The notes: a model not told the origin generated them from the letters alone. Shown: positions 37,401 to 44,229, counted from the first letter of the stretch. The stretch: DNA of 64,000 nt from Pleomorphomonas diazotrophica (GCF_002844595.1 NZ_PJNW01000017.1:1-64000), one strand, 5' to 3'. Numbers and translations: made by a program.

Positions 37401-38208
37401 CGAACACCACGAGGGCCAGCGTCGCGACGGCGAGGATCACGGCGCCGATGTCGCGGGCGCGGGTCGAGACGTGGCCGAGGCCGTAGATCACGAAGCCGCC
37501 GATATAGGGAACGAGGACGAGCAGCGCCCAGGGCGACTCGAACTCGGGAACGCCGCCAACGGCGCCGGCGAGGGCCTCGGCCGCATGCTGGAAGGGCAGC
37601 GGGAAGACCGAGATCAGCGCGGTGACGGCGGCGAGCGCCCAGGCGATCGGAAGGGCGAGGGCCGGGGGAGCGGCGAGCTCGACGCGGCGGGCCGGATGCT
37701 CCAGGCAGACGCGCTGGATCACCACCAGATAATAATAGGCGGCGACGATCGAGGCGGCGGTGCCGATCAGAGCGATGGCCCAGTGGCCCTGCTCGATGGC
37801 GGCGTAGAGCACCAGGAACTTGGAGAAGGATCCCTTGAAGGGCGACAGGCCCATCACGGAGAACATGCCGAAGCCGAACAGCGTCGCGGCGACCGGCATG
37901 CGGTGTCCGGAGCCGGCGAGGTCGTCGAGGCGCGACGAGCCGGTGCGGCGGATGATGTACCAGCCGGCGGCGATCACCAGACCACGCATGATGACCTGAT
38001 AGCCGAAATGCATGTAGGCGCCGGTCAGGCCGGCTTCACCGCCGAGGCCGAGACCGATGAGGATGTAGCCGATCTCGGCGATCGTCGACCATATGACGAC
38101 ACGCGTGAGGCTCGGCAGGCTCATGAGGGCGGCGACTTCGCCGAAGAACAGGAAGATCGCGCCCATCCAGGCCAGCGCCATCGGGTCGATCTGAGTTAGG
38201 GATAGCAT
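34414..38208 (-). CDS. cooM: large antiporter-like hydrogenase membrane subunit (CooM type)
   Basis: 1264-residue membrane protein made of NuoL/M/N antiporter modules. Residues about 1-215 resemble only the C-terminal half of such a module (STIAEIGYILIGLGLG, GLSPFKGSFSKFLVLYAA). About 230-650 form a complete module (NFYVYWELMTW, VKAGVWPAHSWLPIAH, ETEIKRMLAFSTLAQVGEI). About 680-1130 form another (FFGFWELMSSW, LVMKAAMLPVRI, QNGIKLLLIYSTVSQLG). The TM5 glutamates and central lysines used for proton or sodium transfer are present in both complete modules. A single protein above 1200 residues heading this gene order is characteristic of R. rubrum CooM. ATG 38208 has GGAAGGA upstream; an in-frame ATG at 38232 has none. 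Confidence 0.92.
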   Translation of the reverse strand: MLSLTQIDPMALAWMGAIFLFFGEVAALMSLPSLTRVVIWSTIAEIGYILIGLGLGGEAGLTGAYMHFGYQVIMRGLVIAAGWYIIRRTGSSRLDDLAGSGHRMPVAATLFGFGMFSVMGLSPFKGSFSKFLVLYAAIEQGHWAIALIGTAASIVAAYYYLVVIQRVCLEHPARRVELAAPPALALPIAWALAAVTALISVFPLPFQHAAEALAGAVGGVPEFESPWALLVLVPYIGGFVIYGLGHVSTRARDIGAVILAVATLALVVFDTSLDPASRVFALVFAGITAVMIVYSVGYMARAEWTNRYYFFAFLMIGSLLGLTTAHEMGNFYVYWELMTWTSYFLVIHEQNQKSLRAGLIYFMMCASGAYLMHFGILLTHAEIGSFEFAALAEKVGTISPVAGLVIALCFFAGFAVKAGVWPAHSWLPIAHPAAPSSISGPLSGILTKAGVFGLVKVLFIVIGVPALSTFTGWGLSLEVVLIGLGLITLLYGEIRALLETEIKRMLAFSTLAQVGEIVAVLGIGTALATDASLLHVTNHAVMKTLLFFAAGAFIMQTGRRNIADLAGVGRVMPFTAGCYALATVSIMGLPPFSGFVSKFLMVYAAAEAGHYEVATGLLVGGIIAVVYYLRVVGMLFFRPWKGEAGVKEAPLSMLVAVGVLAAAIVFGGFVPSFQLNLVGAVGAEVAARSGLAAAALPSLVMTWTLPATIAFLGAVAVWLVGRKSVQQAGWLAVAVLVVAFLAVIFTAPAYDTLSFWFAVLIAGVGALNMLHATAYLAHNHAQPRFFAAFGIMIAGLLGMTAAKDIFTFFGFWELMSSWALWAAIIHEENDEARREGFKYFFFNTVGASFMFLGVAALAAHAGTFDLVEIGQKALDMPLMTLAIGIVPVFIGLVMKAAMLPVRIDVQMHPALAPTPVSGYISAVLLKSGPWGVLKLFSLFGGSAVFLRLGGEIGGVPALIDIIAIIAGITVVYAGAMAVVQNGIKLLLIYSTVSQLGYVLMALCLGTSLGVAGGLFHFVNHMFLKDTLFLVAGAVMVKSHASQLDELGGLGRKMPITFGFFLFAGLSLAGVPPLNGFSSKWMIFSAAFESGHWALATGAMVSSLFTLAAVLKFAHAAFMGAPTAKALEAEEAPMSMLLPMGVLVGASVLLGFFPGLALVPIAKMQVELGLTPIDASIFGPLPGAGGWSPLALSLLVLIVAALFIPWMRLAHRGVQKSGLHFAGATPNDFLPEAGGRVGAVNLFESPTAAIRGLLASKPAKAKEQH

Positions 38209-38253
38209 GAGAGGAGATCCTTCCGCAGACATGCATCTTGGCTGTCATGAATG

Positions 38254-38259
38254 ACGTTA
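38254..38259 (-). promoter_or_regulatory. candidate -10 element of the cooM promoter
   Basis: On the minus strand TAACGT occupies 38259-38254, placing the likely transcription start near 38247, which is 41-42 bases from the centre of the CooA-type dyad. That is the geometry of a class II Crp-family activated promoter, where a -35 box is not needed. Inference from spacing only. Confidence 0.45.
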
Positions 38260-38280
38260 ATCGGAGCATCCACTAGGGTA

Positions 38281-38296
38281 TGTCGGCTAGCCGACA
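38281..38296. promoter_or_regulatory. CooA-type operator upstream of cooM
   Basis: TGTCGGCTAGCCGACA is a perfect 16-bp palindrome of the form TGTCG-N6-CGACA. The known R. rubrum CooA sites follow the pattern TGTCA-N6-CGACA, so the match is close and the spacing identical. It lies 73 bases upstream of the cooM ATG. A CooA-like regulator is encoded 2 kb away at 40397-41053. Confidence 0.75.
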
Positions 38297-38573
38297 TATA
38301 CGCATTCGCACGACGCCAATGCTTTGGAGGCGGAAGTAAAACTGATATCTATATTCAAGTTATTATGTTTGCGATAATCGTAGTAATTTCAAAGCGATAC
38401 CCAAAGACGGGCGGCTATCGGCGGACGGAAACACGGAGTTTTGGGGCGTGTTGACGGGCAGATTTCGGCCATTTTCTAAGTAGTATGTCCGATGCAGCTT
38501 AGTGCATTCCCGCCATGCAGAATCCAAGGGATTCCCCTTTGCTGCGAATGGCTTGCAAGAATCGAAGAGAAAA

Positions 38574-38589
38574 TCCGTCATTTCACGGA
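38574..38589. promoter_or_regulatory. dyad TCCGT-N6-ACGGA upstream of hypA
   Basis: TCCGTCATTTCACGGA has 5-base arms and a 6-base spacer, the spacing used by Crp/Fnr-family proteins, centred about 70 bases before the hypA ATG. The arm sequence does not match the CooA or Fnr consensus, so the regulator is unknown and the element may be chance. Confidence 0.3.
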
Positions 38590-38651
38590 CAAGTATTCCC
38601 TTGGCCGCGGCGATTGGAGTAGATGAAAAGACAGAGAAGAAAGGACAGCCG

Positions 38652-38999
38652 ATGCACGAGACGGCGGTGGTCGAGGGGCTGATGCGCATCCTGACCGAGC
38701 ATGCCAAACAGAATGGCGTTGCCCGGGTCGTCGCCGTGCGGCTGAAGATCGGCCGCCTGCGCGGCATCGACAGCCGGCAGATCCGGCTGGCCTTCGAGAT
38801 CTTCGCCGAGGGAACGCTGGCCGAAGGCGCACGCCTCGACATCGACGAGGTCGGCGTCACCGCGAAATGCCGGACCTGCGGCGCCACCTTCGAGGTGGAG
38901 AAATATCAGTTCGTCTGCTCGGGCTGCGGTGGCTCGGACGCCGAGGTGCTCACCGGACGTGAGCTCTACATCGAGAGCTTCGAGGCGGCGAAGAGTTGA
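38652..38999 (+). CDS. hypA: hydrogenase nickel-insertion protein
   Basis: 115-residue nickel metallochaperone that delivers Ni to the NiFe hydrogenase large subunit together with HypB. The N-terminal Met-His-Glu (MHETAVVEGLMRIL) supplies the nickel ligands, and the zinc ribbon is CRTCG then CSGCG. AAAGGA precedes the ATG at 38652. Divergent from the cooM operon, whose CooH subunit is its expected client. The remaining hypCDEF genes are not in the window. Confidence 0.95.
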   Translation: MHETAVVEGLMRILTEHAKQNGVARVVAVRLKIGRLRGIDSRQIRLAFEIFAEGTLAEGARLDIDEVGVTAKCRTCGATFEVEKYQFVCSGCGGSDAEVLTGRELYIESFEAAKS

Positions 39000-39015
39000 C
39001 GGGTAGGCGTTACGC

Positions 39016-39044
39016 TTGTCGGCCAGGTCGAGCGTTGTTATATT
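39016..39044 (+). promoter_or_regulatory. promoter of the hicAB pair
   Basis: TTGTCG (39016-39021) and TATATT (39039-39044) with a 17-base spacer. The expected transcription start falls at or next to the hicA ATG (39051), and no ribosome binding site is visible, so hicA may be translated from a leaderless mRNA. Confidence 0.6.
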
Positions 39045-39050
39045 GCTAGC

Positions 39051-39305
39051 ATGAATAGCAAGCACAGGAAGGTCCTAGCGGCGGTTTTTGCCGATCCTGT
39101 CTCGGGCTCGATCGCTTGGGCCGATATCGAAGGTATTCTTGTTGCTGTGGGCTGCCGCGTGATCGAAGGCGCCGGCTCGCGAGTGAGGTTCGAGAAGGAC
39201 GGTCTTATCGCCAGCTTTCATCGCCCCCATCCGGAGAAGGAAGCCAAGAGGTATCAAGTGCGGGATGCCCGCGAGTTCCTGTCGAAGCTGGGAGTCGAGC
39301 CATGA
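39051..39305 (+). CDS. hicA: HicA-type toxin of a type II toxin-antitoxin system
   Basis: 84-residue dsRBD-fold protein, the ribosome-independent mRNA-interferase partner of HicB. The core GAGSRVRFEKDGLIASFHRP belongs to the HicA subgroup in which the usual GSHH catalytic-histidine segment reads GSRV, with conserved histidines shifted to SFHRPHP. It is therefore a variant whose nuclease chemistry should not be assumed. Followed by hicB with an ATGA overlap. Promoter at 39016-39044. Confidence 0.85.
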   Translation: MNSKHRKVLAAVFADPVSGSIAWADIEGILVAVGCRVIEGAGSRVRFEKDGLIASFHRPHPEKEAKRYQVRDAREFLSKLGVEP

Positions 39306-39643
39306 GCGGCATGACCTACAAGGGGTACCACGCCCGTGTCGAATTCGACGCCGACGACGAGATCTTCGTCGGCCGTGTTGCGGGGCTCAACGATGTCGTC
39401 GGGTTCCATGCCGAAACGGTCGAAGATCTCAAGGCAGCGTTCCGCGAGGCGGTCGACGACTATCTCGAAACCTGCCGGACGATCGGCAAGGCGCCGCAAA
39501 AGCCTTATTCCGGCCGGGTGATGTTCCGCATCTCTCCGGAAGTTCATGCCAAGGCGGCCACTGCCGCCGAGCTCTCGGGCAAGAGCCTCAACGAGTGGGC
39601 GGAAGCGGCTCTTGCAGAGGCGGCGGCAAAACAGGTTGCATAA
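39302..39643 (+). CDS. hicB: HicB-type antitoxin
   Basis: 113-residue antitoxin. The N-terminal half is the partial RNase H-fold HicB domain (MTYKGYHARVEFDADDEIFV, DYLETCRTIGKAP). The C-terminal half is a ribbon-helix-helix DNA-binding domain (GRVMFRISPEVHAKAATAAE, GKSLNEWAEAAL) expected to repress the hicAB promoter. The ATG at 39302 overlaps the hicA stop. The pair sits between hypA and hypB and separates two hydrogenase maturation genes. Confidence 0.9.
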   Translation: MSGMTYKGYHARVEFDADDEIFVGRVAGLNDVVGFHAETVEDLKAAFREAVDDYLETCRTIGKAPQKPYSGRVMFRISPEVHAKAATAAELSGKSLNEWAEAALAEAAAKQVA

Positions 39644-39659
39644 ACGAGACGGTGCCTGA

Positions 39660-40373
39660 TCAGCTCCGGCCCACCGCCTGCCGTCGTTCGCCGAGGCGAT
39701 CGACGATCCACTGCGTCCAGGCGTCGAGGCCGGCGCCCTTCTTGGCCGATACTTCGAGGACCGGGCCGGGGCCATGGACGCGGCCGATGGCGGCACGAGC
39801 CCGTTCGGTCGAGAATTCCTCGATGGCCGGCAGCAGGTCGGTCTTGGTGAGAAGCACCAGGTCGGCCTTGCGGAAGATCACCGGATACTTGTCGGGCTTG
39901 TCGTCGCCCTCGGTCACCGAGAGAAGCACCACGTCGTGATGCTGGCCGACGTCGAAGTCGGCGGGACAGACGAGGTTGCCGACGTTCTCGACGAACAGCA
40001 CGTCGATGTCGTCGAGGTCGAGGACGTGCAGCGCGTCGTGGATCATCACCGCATCGAGGTGGCAGGTGACGCCGGTGGTGATCTGCACCGCCGGCACGCC
40101 ATGGCGGCGGATGCGGTCGGCGTCGTTCTCGGTTTCGAGGTCACCCTCGACCACGGCAATCCGGATGCCCTTCGGCAGCGCCGCGATGGTCGCTTCCAGA
40201 AGTTGCGTCTTGCCGGAGCCGGGCGACGACATCAGGTTGATCGACAGCACGCCATGGGCGTCGAGGTGCTCACGGATGTGAGCGGCGATCCGGTCGTTTT
40301 CCGACAGGAGATTCTCGACGACGGGAATGGTGGTGGTGGCGGCCTTGGTGCCGCAGCCGCAGTCGCTGCACAT
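39660..40373 (-). CDS. hypB: hydrogenase nickel incorporation GTPase
   Basis: 237-residue SIMIBI-class GTPase that drives nickel insertion with HypA. The N-terminal high-affinity metal site MCSDCGCG is present. The histidine-rich stretch of some HypB proteins is absent, so it probably lacks nickel storage. The P-loop is SSPGSGKTQLLE, with VEGDLETENDADRI, the metal-binding VTCHLDAVMIHDAL and the nucleotide-specificity LLTKTDLLPAI. CAGGAG lies six bases before ATG 40373. It lies 23 bases downstream of the CooA-like gene on the same strand, so the two are likely one operon. Confidence 0.95.
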   Translation of the reverse strand: MCSDCGCGTKAATTTIPVVENLLSENDRIAAHIREHLDAHGVLSINLMSSPGSGKTQLLEATIAALPKGIRIAVVEGDLETENDADRIRRHGVPAVQITTGVTCHLDAVMIHDALHVLDLDDIDVLFVENVGNLVCPADFDVGQHHDVVLLSVTEGDDKPDKYPVIFRKADLVLLTKTDLLPAIEEFSTERARAAIGRVHGPGPVLEVSAKKGAGLDAWTQWIVDRLGERRQAVGRS

Positions 40374-40396
40374 GGGAAACTCCTGAAATGGGGGCG

Positions 40397-41053
40397 TCAG
40401 CGGACGTCGGCGAGCTCGCGGCGCAGGCGGCCGAGATCGGAGATCACCATCGAACCGCCGCCGAAGCGGTAGAGGATGCCCGAGCGGACCAGCTCGGCGA
40501 TGACGGTTGAGACCGACTGCCGCGTGGCGCCGATCTGCATGGCAAAGTCCTCGGCGTTGGGCAGATGGTCGATGACGATGCCTTCCTCGGCCGGACGGCC
40601 GACGCGGTCGGCGGTGTCGCAGAGCACGCGGATGAGCCGGTGCTTGACGCCGTGGAAGGCGATGTCCTCGATCATGCGGACCGATTTCTGCGCCAGACGG
40701 TCGAGGGCCGGCAGGACGGCAAGCGCCAGCTCCGGCTCGGCGAGCACGAGCTGGCGGAAAGCGGAGGGCGAGGCGAGCAGGACGTCGGCAGCGGTGCGCA
40801 CCTCCAGCATGGCGCCGCCATGCAGGTAGACAGCATCGCCCGCCTCGAGCATGTAGAGCGTCAGCTCCTTGCCCTCGAAGGACGTGAAGCAGCGCAACCG
40901 GCCGGAGCGGACGATCAGAAGGTCGCCGTCGGCGGCCTCGTCGCCGCCATAGACGATCTGCCCGGCACGCATCGAACGCTGGTTGAACAGGCGGCCGTGG
41001 CCGTCCTTCAGAAGGCGTTCGACGAGTGCGCTGAGCGGGTTGTCGGTCAACAT
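40397..41053 (-). CDS. Crp/Fnr-family regulator resembling CO sensor CooA
   Basis: 218-residue Crp/Fnr-type activator with an N-terminal cyclic-nucleotide-binding-like domain, a long dimer helix (SVRMIEDIAFHGVKHRLIRV, very like CooA) and a helix-turn-helix (IGATRQSVSTVIAELVRSG). In the loop where R. rubrum CooA has haem ligands Cys75 and His77 (GDMFCMHSG), this protein reads GDAVYLHGG: His78 is kept, Tyr76 replaces the cysteine. The redox-state ligand is therefore changed, but the ferrous-haem histidine is present. The Arg-Gln recognition-helix pair fits the TGTCG-N6-CGACA site ahead of cooM. Comparisons are from memory. Confidence 0.82.
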   Translation of the reverse strand: MLTDNPLSALVERLLKDGHGRLFNQRSMRAGQIVYGGDEAADGDLLIVRSGRLRCFTSFEGKELTLYMLEAGDAVYLHGGAMLEVRTAADVLLASPSAFRQLVLAEPELALAVLPALDRLAQKSVRMIEDIAFHGVKHRLIRVLCDTADRVGRPAEEGIVIDHLPNAEDFAMQIGATRQSVSTVIAELVRSGILYRFGGGSMVISDLGRLRRELADVR

Positions 41054-41129
41054 CGGCGGTTCCGTGGTCGGTGCTAAGGCGCTTGCTCGACCAGTATCGC
41101 AGGGTGGATTTGCGTGTTTCTTACCGAAG

Positions 41130-41159
41130 AGAATAGTCCGAAGCGGGTCAACTTTTCAA
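41130..41159 (-). promoter_or_regulatory. candidate promoter of the CooA-like gene
   Basis: On the minus strand TTGAAA (41159-41154) and TATTCT (41135-41130) are 18 bases apart, about 77 bases upstream of the regulator ATG. The dyad AACTT-TTC-AAGTT overlaps the -35 box and might bind a regulator. Confidence 0.4.
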
Positions 41160-41253
41160 GTTAAGCTATGTTCTTCAAGGCGTTGGTTTTTCAGGGGCTG
41201 GGTTGCCGTATTTGCATGGTAAGTGTTTCAACGTCTTTATAAGTTCGTTTTGC

Positions 41254-42330
41254 TTATACTTTGGTCGCGGGCGGCCAGATGGCGCCACGCAAGGTGAACA
41301 GAATGTAACCGAGAAAGGCGACGGCCCAGCTCCAGCGGGCCAGCGGGATCAGGGTATCGTAGAGCTCGAAATCCAGGGCGGCGCCGACGCGGGCGACAGC
41401 AGCACCGGCGATGGCCACGTAGACGACGTCGGCGAGCAGCGACGGCATCAGCGACCGCTTGTCCTTCTTGCGGACGATGGAGGTGGCGATGGCGATGGCC
41501 AGTGTCGCAAGACCCCCCACCGCAAAGGCGTGGATGACGGCGAAGGGCGAGATGTCGGCGATGCCGAGATCCATCAGCGCCAGCAGGAGAAAGGCCAGCC
41601 GCTTCCAGACGAGGCCGACCGCTAGGATGACGCAGCCGGCATAGGGCTTGATGCGCCAGGGTTCTATGTGAACGAGCCAGGCGACGCCGAACAGGAAGGC
41701 GGCGAGCGCCGGCCAGCCGGCGTTCCATCCGAGCCCCCAGAGCGCCAGCGCCAGGATGGTGAAGGCACGCTGCGGCAGGGCGACGAGGGCCGGAACGGGT
41801 GTGAGCTTTGGGTAGCCGGCGCGCTCGCGCGCCACAGACAGCACGGCGATGCCGATGCGGTTCGACACTTCGATGCAGATCAGCACGATGACGGCAAGGC
41901 CGGCCATGGTGGCCTCAGGCCAGCCGCCCAAGAAGGCGGCAACGCCGATCAGCCCATGCAGGGCGGCAAGGCCGAGGATCGGCAGCGTCTCGGCCGTCTT
42001 GCCGGGCGGTGTTGTCGAGAGCAACAGCACGACGCCCGATAGCGTCGCCAGGGCGCGTAGGATTCCTCCCAGTTCCAGATCGAAGCAGCCCCAGACGAAA
42101 GCGACGGCATGGGCTGCGAGAACGGCCCAGAGCACGGGCGCCGGCGTGATCGGCTTGCCGATCCAGCGCGGCAGCGCCACGGTCAGGAAGCCGAACAACT
42201 GGATGCCGAAGAAGCCGAAGATCAGTTCATTTGGATGGGTGGCAATGTCGCCGATCTCGGGACTGATGGCCCTGAGCGCCGTCAGCGCCGCCAGCACGAA
42301 GGCGACGCGAAACGGGTCCAGCTTGGTCAT
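41254..42330 (-). CDS. nnrS: NnrS family membrane protein
   Basis: 358-residue polytopic protein (about 11-12 hydrophobic segments) of the NnrS haem- and copper-binding family, linked in other proteobacteria to nitric-oxide resistance and denitrification. Family features include DPFRVAFVLAALTAL, THPNELIFGFFGIQLFGFLT, an AHAVAFVWG segment, IHEPWR-like VHIEPWRIKPYAG, and the late FAVIHAFAVGGLATLAIA with histidines suited to haem binding. Its ATG overlaps the ubiV stop by four bases, placing it last in a ubiT-ubiU-ubiV-nnrS operon, which suggests expression under low oxygen. Confidence 0.88.
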   Translation of the reverse strand: MTKLDPFRVAFVLAALTALRAISPEIGDIATHPNELIFGFFGIQLFGFLTVALPRWIGKPITPAPVLWAVLAAHAVAFVWGCFDLELGGILRALATLSGVVLLLSTTPPGKTAETLPILGLAALHGLIGVAAFLGGWPEATMAGLAVIVLICIEVSNRIGIAVLSVARERAGYPKLTPVPALVALPQRAFTILALALWGLGWNAGWPALAAFLFGVAWLVHIEPWRIKPYAGCVILAVGLVWKRLAFLLLALMDLGIADISPFAVIHAFAVGGLATLAIAIATSIVRKKDKRSLMPSLLADVVYVAIAGAAVARVGAALDFELYDTLIPLARWSWAVAFLGYILFTLRGAIWPPATKV

Positions 42331-43226
42331 GCCATCTCCACGCGGGCGCTTCCCGGCTGTCCGCGCGTGAAGCCATCGACAAGATCGCCGGGAAGCCCCA
42401 GCAGCTTGACCGCGGCGAGCGTTTCGGCACGGCCGGCACGGCCGTCGAGCAGCGCCCGGTAGAGGCGGCTCACCGCCACCATGTCGACTGTGTGCGGGGA
42501 GAGCCGCAGACGGCGGACGCCGAGCTCGGCGAGCTCGACCGGTGTCGGGCAGAAGGCCTCGACGCCGTTCGACAGCGTCTGGATGCCGTTGATGGCGAGA
42601 AACTGCTGGCCGTCCAGCGTGTCGACGGGCAGGCCGTCCGGATCACGATCGCAGACGAACTGGCAGCCGTCCTTGTGCAGGCCGTGCAGGCGGGCGTGAT
42701 AGCAGCGGCCGGAGAGGGCCAGCGGCAAGCGACCGAAGGCGAAGAGTTCGAACTCCACCTCGGGCAGTGCGGCGGCGATGACGGAAACCGAGGCGATCGG
42801 CAGTTCCACCGGCAGGCAGATGCCGGTGGCTCCGCGTCCGGCCAGGAAGCGCGCCGCGCCCTCGTTGTAGACATTGACGAAGGGGCCGACCAGGAAGGGC
42901 TTGCCGGCCACGGTGGGCAGGGCCGTGAGGTCGTTGATCTCGGCAAGCTCGCCGGCCTTGCAGAAGTCGAGGACGGAAGCGCGTTCGCGCGGGTTGTAGG
43001 GGAGGGCAAGGGTCGACAGCACGACCTCCTTGCCTGCCGCCTGAAGACGCTCGATCAGCTCCGGCCAGATACCATCGGTGAAGGGCTGGCGCTTGCCGCA
43101 GACCACCTCGCCGAGGTGGACGCGATCGACCTCGGCCTCGTCGGCGATCCGGGCGTAGAAATCGCGAAGCCGATCGGGCGACCAGTTGAAGAGAACGGGG
43201 CCGAGGGTGAGGCCGGTCTTGGTCAT
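42327..43226 (-). CDS. ubiV: oxygen-independent ubiquinone hydroxylation protein UbiV (peptidase U32 family)
   Basis: 299-residue U32-family iron-sulfur protein which, with UbiU, hydroxylates the ubiquinone ring without O2 (prephenate is the known oxygen source in E. coli). Four candidate [4Fe-4S] cysteines are visible: EVVCGKRQPF early, then GRCYHARLHG, DGCQFVCDRD. The ATG at 43226 was chosen because GGAG lies six bases upstream; an in-frame ATG at 43232 would touch it. Thirteen bases follow ubiU and it overlaps nnrS. Confidence 0.92.
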   Translation of the reverse strand: MTKTGLTLGPVLFNWSPDRLRDFYARIADEAEVDRVHLGEVVCGKRQPFTDGIWPELIERLQAAGKEVVLSTLALPYNPRERASVLDFCKAGELAEINDLTALPTVAGKPFLVGPFVNVYNEGAARFLAGRGATGICLPVELPIASVSVIAAALPEVEFELFAFGRLPLALSGRCYHARLHGLHKDGCQFVCDRDPDGLPVDTLDGQQFLAINGIQTLSNGVEAFCPTPVELAELGVRRLRLSPHTVDMVAVSRLYRALLDGRAGRAETLAAVKLLGLPGDLVDGFTRGQPGSARVEMA

Positions 43227-43239
43227 TGTCATCTCCGGC

Positions 43240-44229
43240 TCAGCGCCACGTCTTCTTGTAGGCGCCCGATGTCTGGCGGCCGCCCTCCACGAGGCCGGCG
43301 AGCAGACGGCCGACCTCGACTTCGGTGCCACCGGCGTCGATCGCCTCGACGGCGGCGCGGAAGGTGCGCACCACCTCCGTGACATAGCCCTTGCCGCGCT
43401 GGCGCCCCTCGATCTTCAGCGCCGTGATGCCGGCCTTGGCCAGCGCCGCGATCAGGCTGGCCGCGTTGAGGCTGACCGGGTCCTCGAAGAGATAGGAGGT
43501 CTTGCCGCCGGCCACGAAGCGCCCCTTGCAGAGCGTCGGATAGCCCGCCTGCTCGCCGGCGCCGAAGCGGTCGATGGTGAAGCCGTTGAGGCGGGTCGCC
43601 GTGCCGTTCCTGTCCTCGGTATAGGCGACGTGTTCGGGCGGCGAGCAGACGCCGGTGAGGTTGGGCGACTTGCCGGTGGCGTAGGAGGACAGCGAGCAGC
43701 GCCCCTCGGTCATCGGGCAGAGGCCGCCGAAGACGAAGGCCTCGGTCTCCACGTTGATCGCCGCGTTGAGCTTGGCGATTTCCTCGACCGAGAGGACGCG
43801 CGGCATGACGACGCGCTTGACGCCGAAGGTGTCGGCGTAGAAGGCGATCGCCTCGGGCGTCGCGGCGGCGGCCTGCACCGAGAGATGCAGGCGGAGGTTT
43901 GGGTGATGCGTTGCCGCGTGATCGAGTACGGCGAGGTCGGCGAGAATCACCGCGTCGGCGCCGGCTTTCTCGGCGTTGGCGAGCGCCGCCTTCCAGGCAT
44001 CCATGGCGCCGGCCTTGGCGAAGGTGTTGATCGCCACCAGCACCTTGGCGCCATGCGCATGGGCAAAGCGGACGCCTTCGACGAGCTCGTCGGGCGAGAA
44101 GTTGAGGCCGGGGAAGTTGCGGGCGTTGGTCTCGTCGCGGAAGCCGCAATAGACAGAGTGGGCGCCGGCCTCGACTGCGGCCCGCAAGGCCGAGGGCGTG
44201 CCGGCCGGGCAGACCAGTTCCAGGCTCAT
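43240..44229 (-). CDS. ubiU: oxygen-independent ubiquinone hydroxylation protein UbiU (peptidase U32 family)
   Basis: 329-residue U32-family protein partnering UbiV. The N-terminus MSLELVCPAGTPSALRAAVE and the U32 signature EAFVFGGLCPMTEGRCSLSS are diagnostic, with iron-sulfur cysteines there and in GVCSPPEHV and TLCKGRFVAG. ALKIEGRQRGKGYV is a further conserved segment near the C-terminus. GGAGAG lies five bases upstream of the ATG, which overlaps the ubiT stop. Presence of UbiU-UbiV predicts that this organism makes ubiquinone anaerobically. Confidence 0.94.
   Translation of the reverse strand: MSLELVCPAGTPSALRAAVEAGAHSVYCGFRDETNARNFPGLNFSPDELVEGVRFAHAHGAKVLVAINTFAKAGAMDAWKAALANAEKAGADAVILADLAVLDHAATHHPNLRLHLSVQAAAATPEAIAFYADTFGVKRVVMPRVLSVEEIAKLNAAINVETEAFVFGGLCPMTEGRCSLSSYATGKSPNLTGVCSPPEHVAYTEDRNGTATRLNGFTIDRFGAGEQAGYPTLCKGRFVAGGKTSYLFEDPVSLNAASLIAALAKAGITALKIEGRQRGKGYVTEVVRTFRAAVEAIDAGGTEVEVGRLLAGLVEGGRQTSGAYKKTWR

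Larger units (their letters stand above)
38209..38651. other. cooM-hypA divergent regulatory region
   Basis: 443 bases, clearly more AT-rich than the surroundings, between divergent cooM and hypA. It holds the CooA-type dyad (38281-38296), the candidate cooM promoter, a second short dyad GTCATGAATGAC (38244-38255), and TCCGT-N6-ACGGA (38574-38589) on the hypA side. Short frames inside it show no coding signs. Confidence 0.6.

Noticed and set aside
35092-38199. A 1035-codon open frame antisense to cooM, rich in Asp, Glu, Gly, His and Arg
   Set aside because: Its composition is what the complement of hydrophobic, GC-rich membrane codons gives; it has no recognisable domain. The opposite strand encodes a clear NuoL/M/N-type protein.
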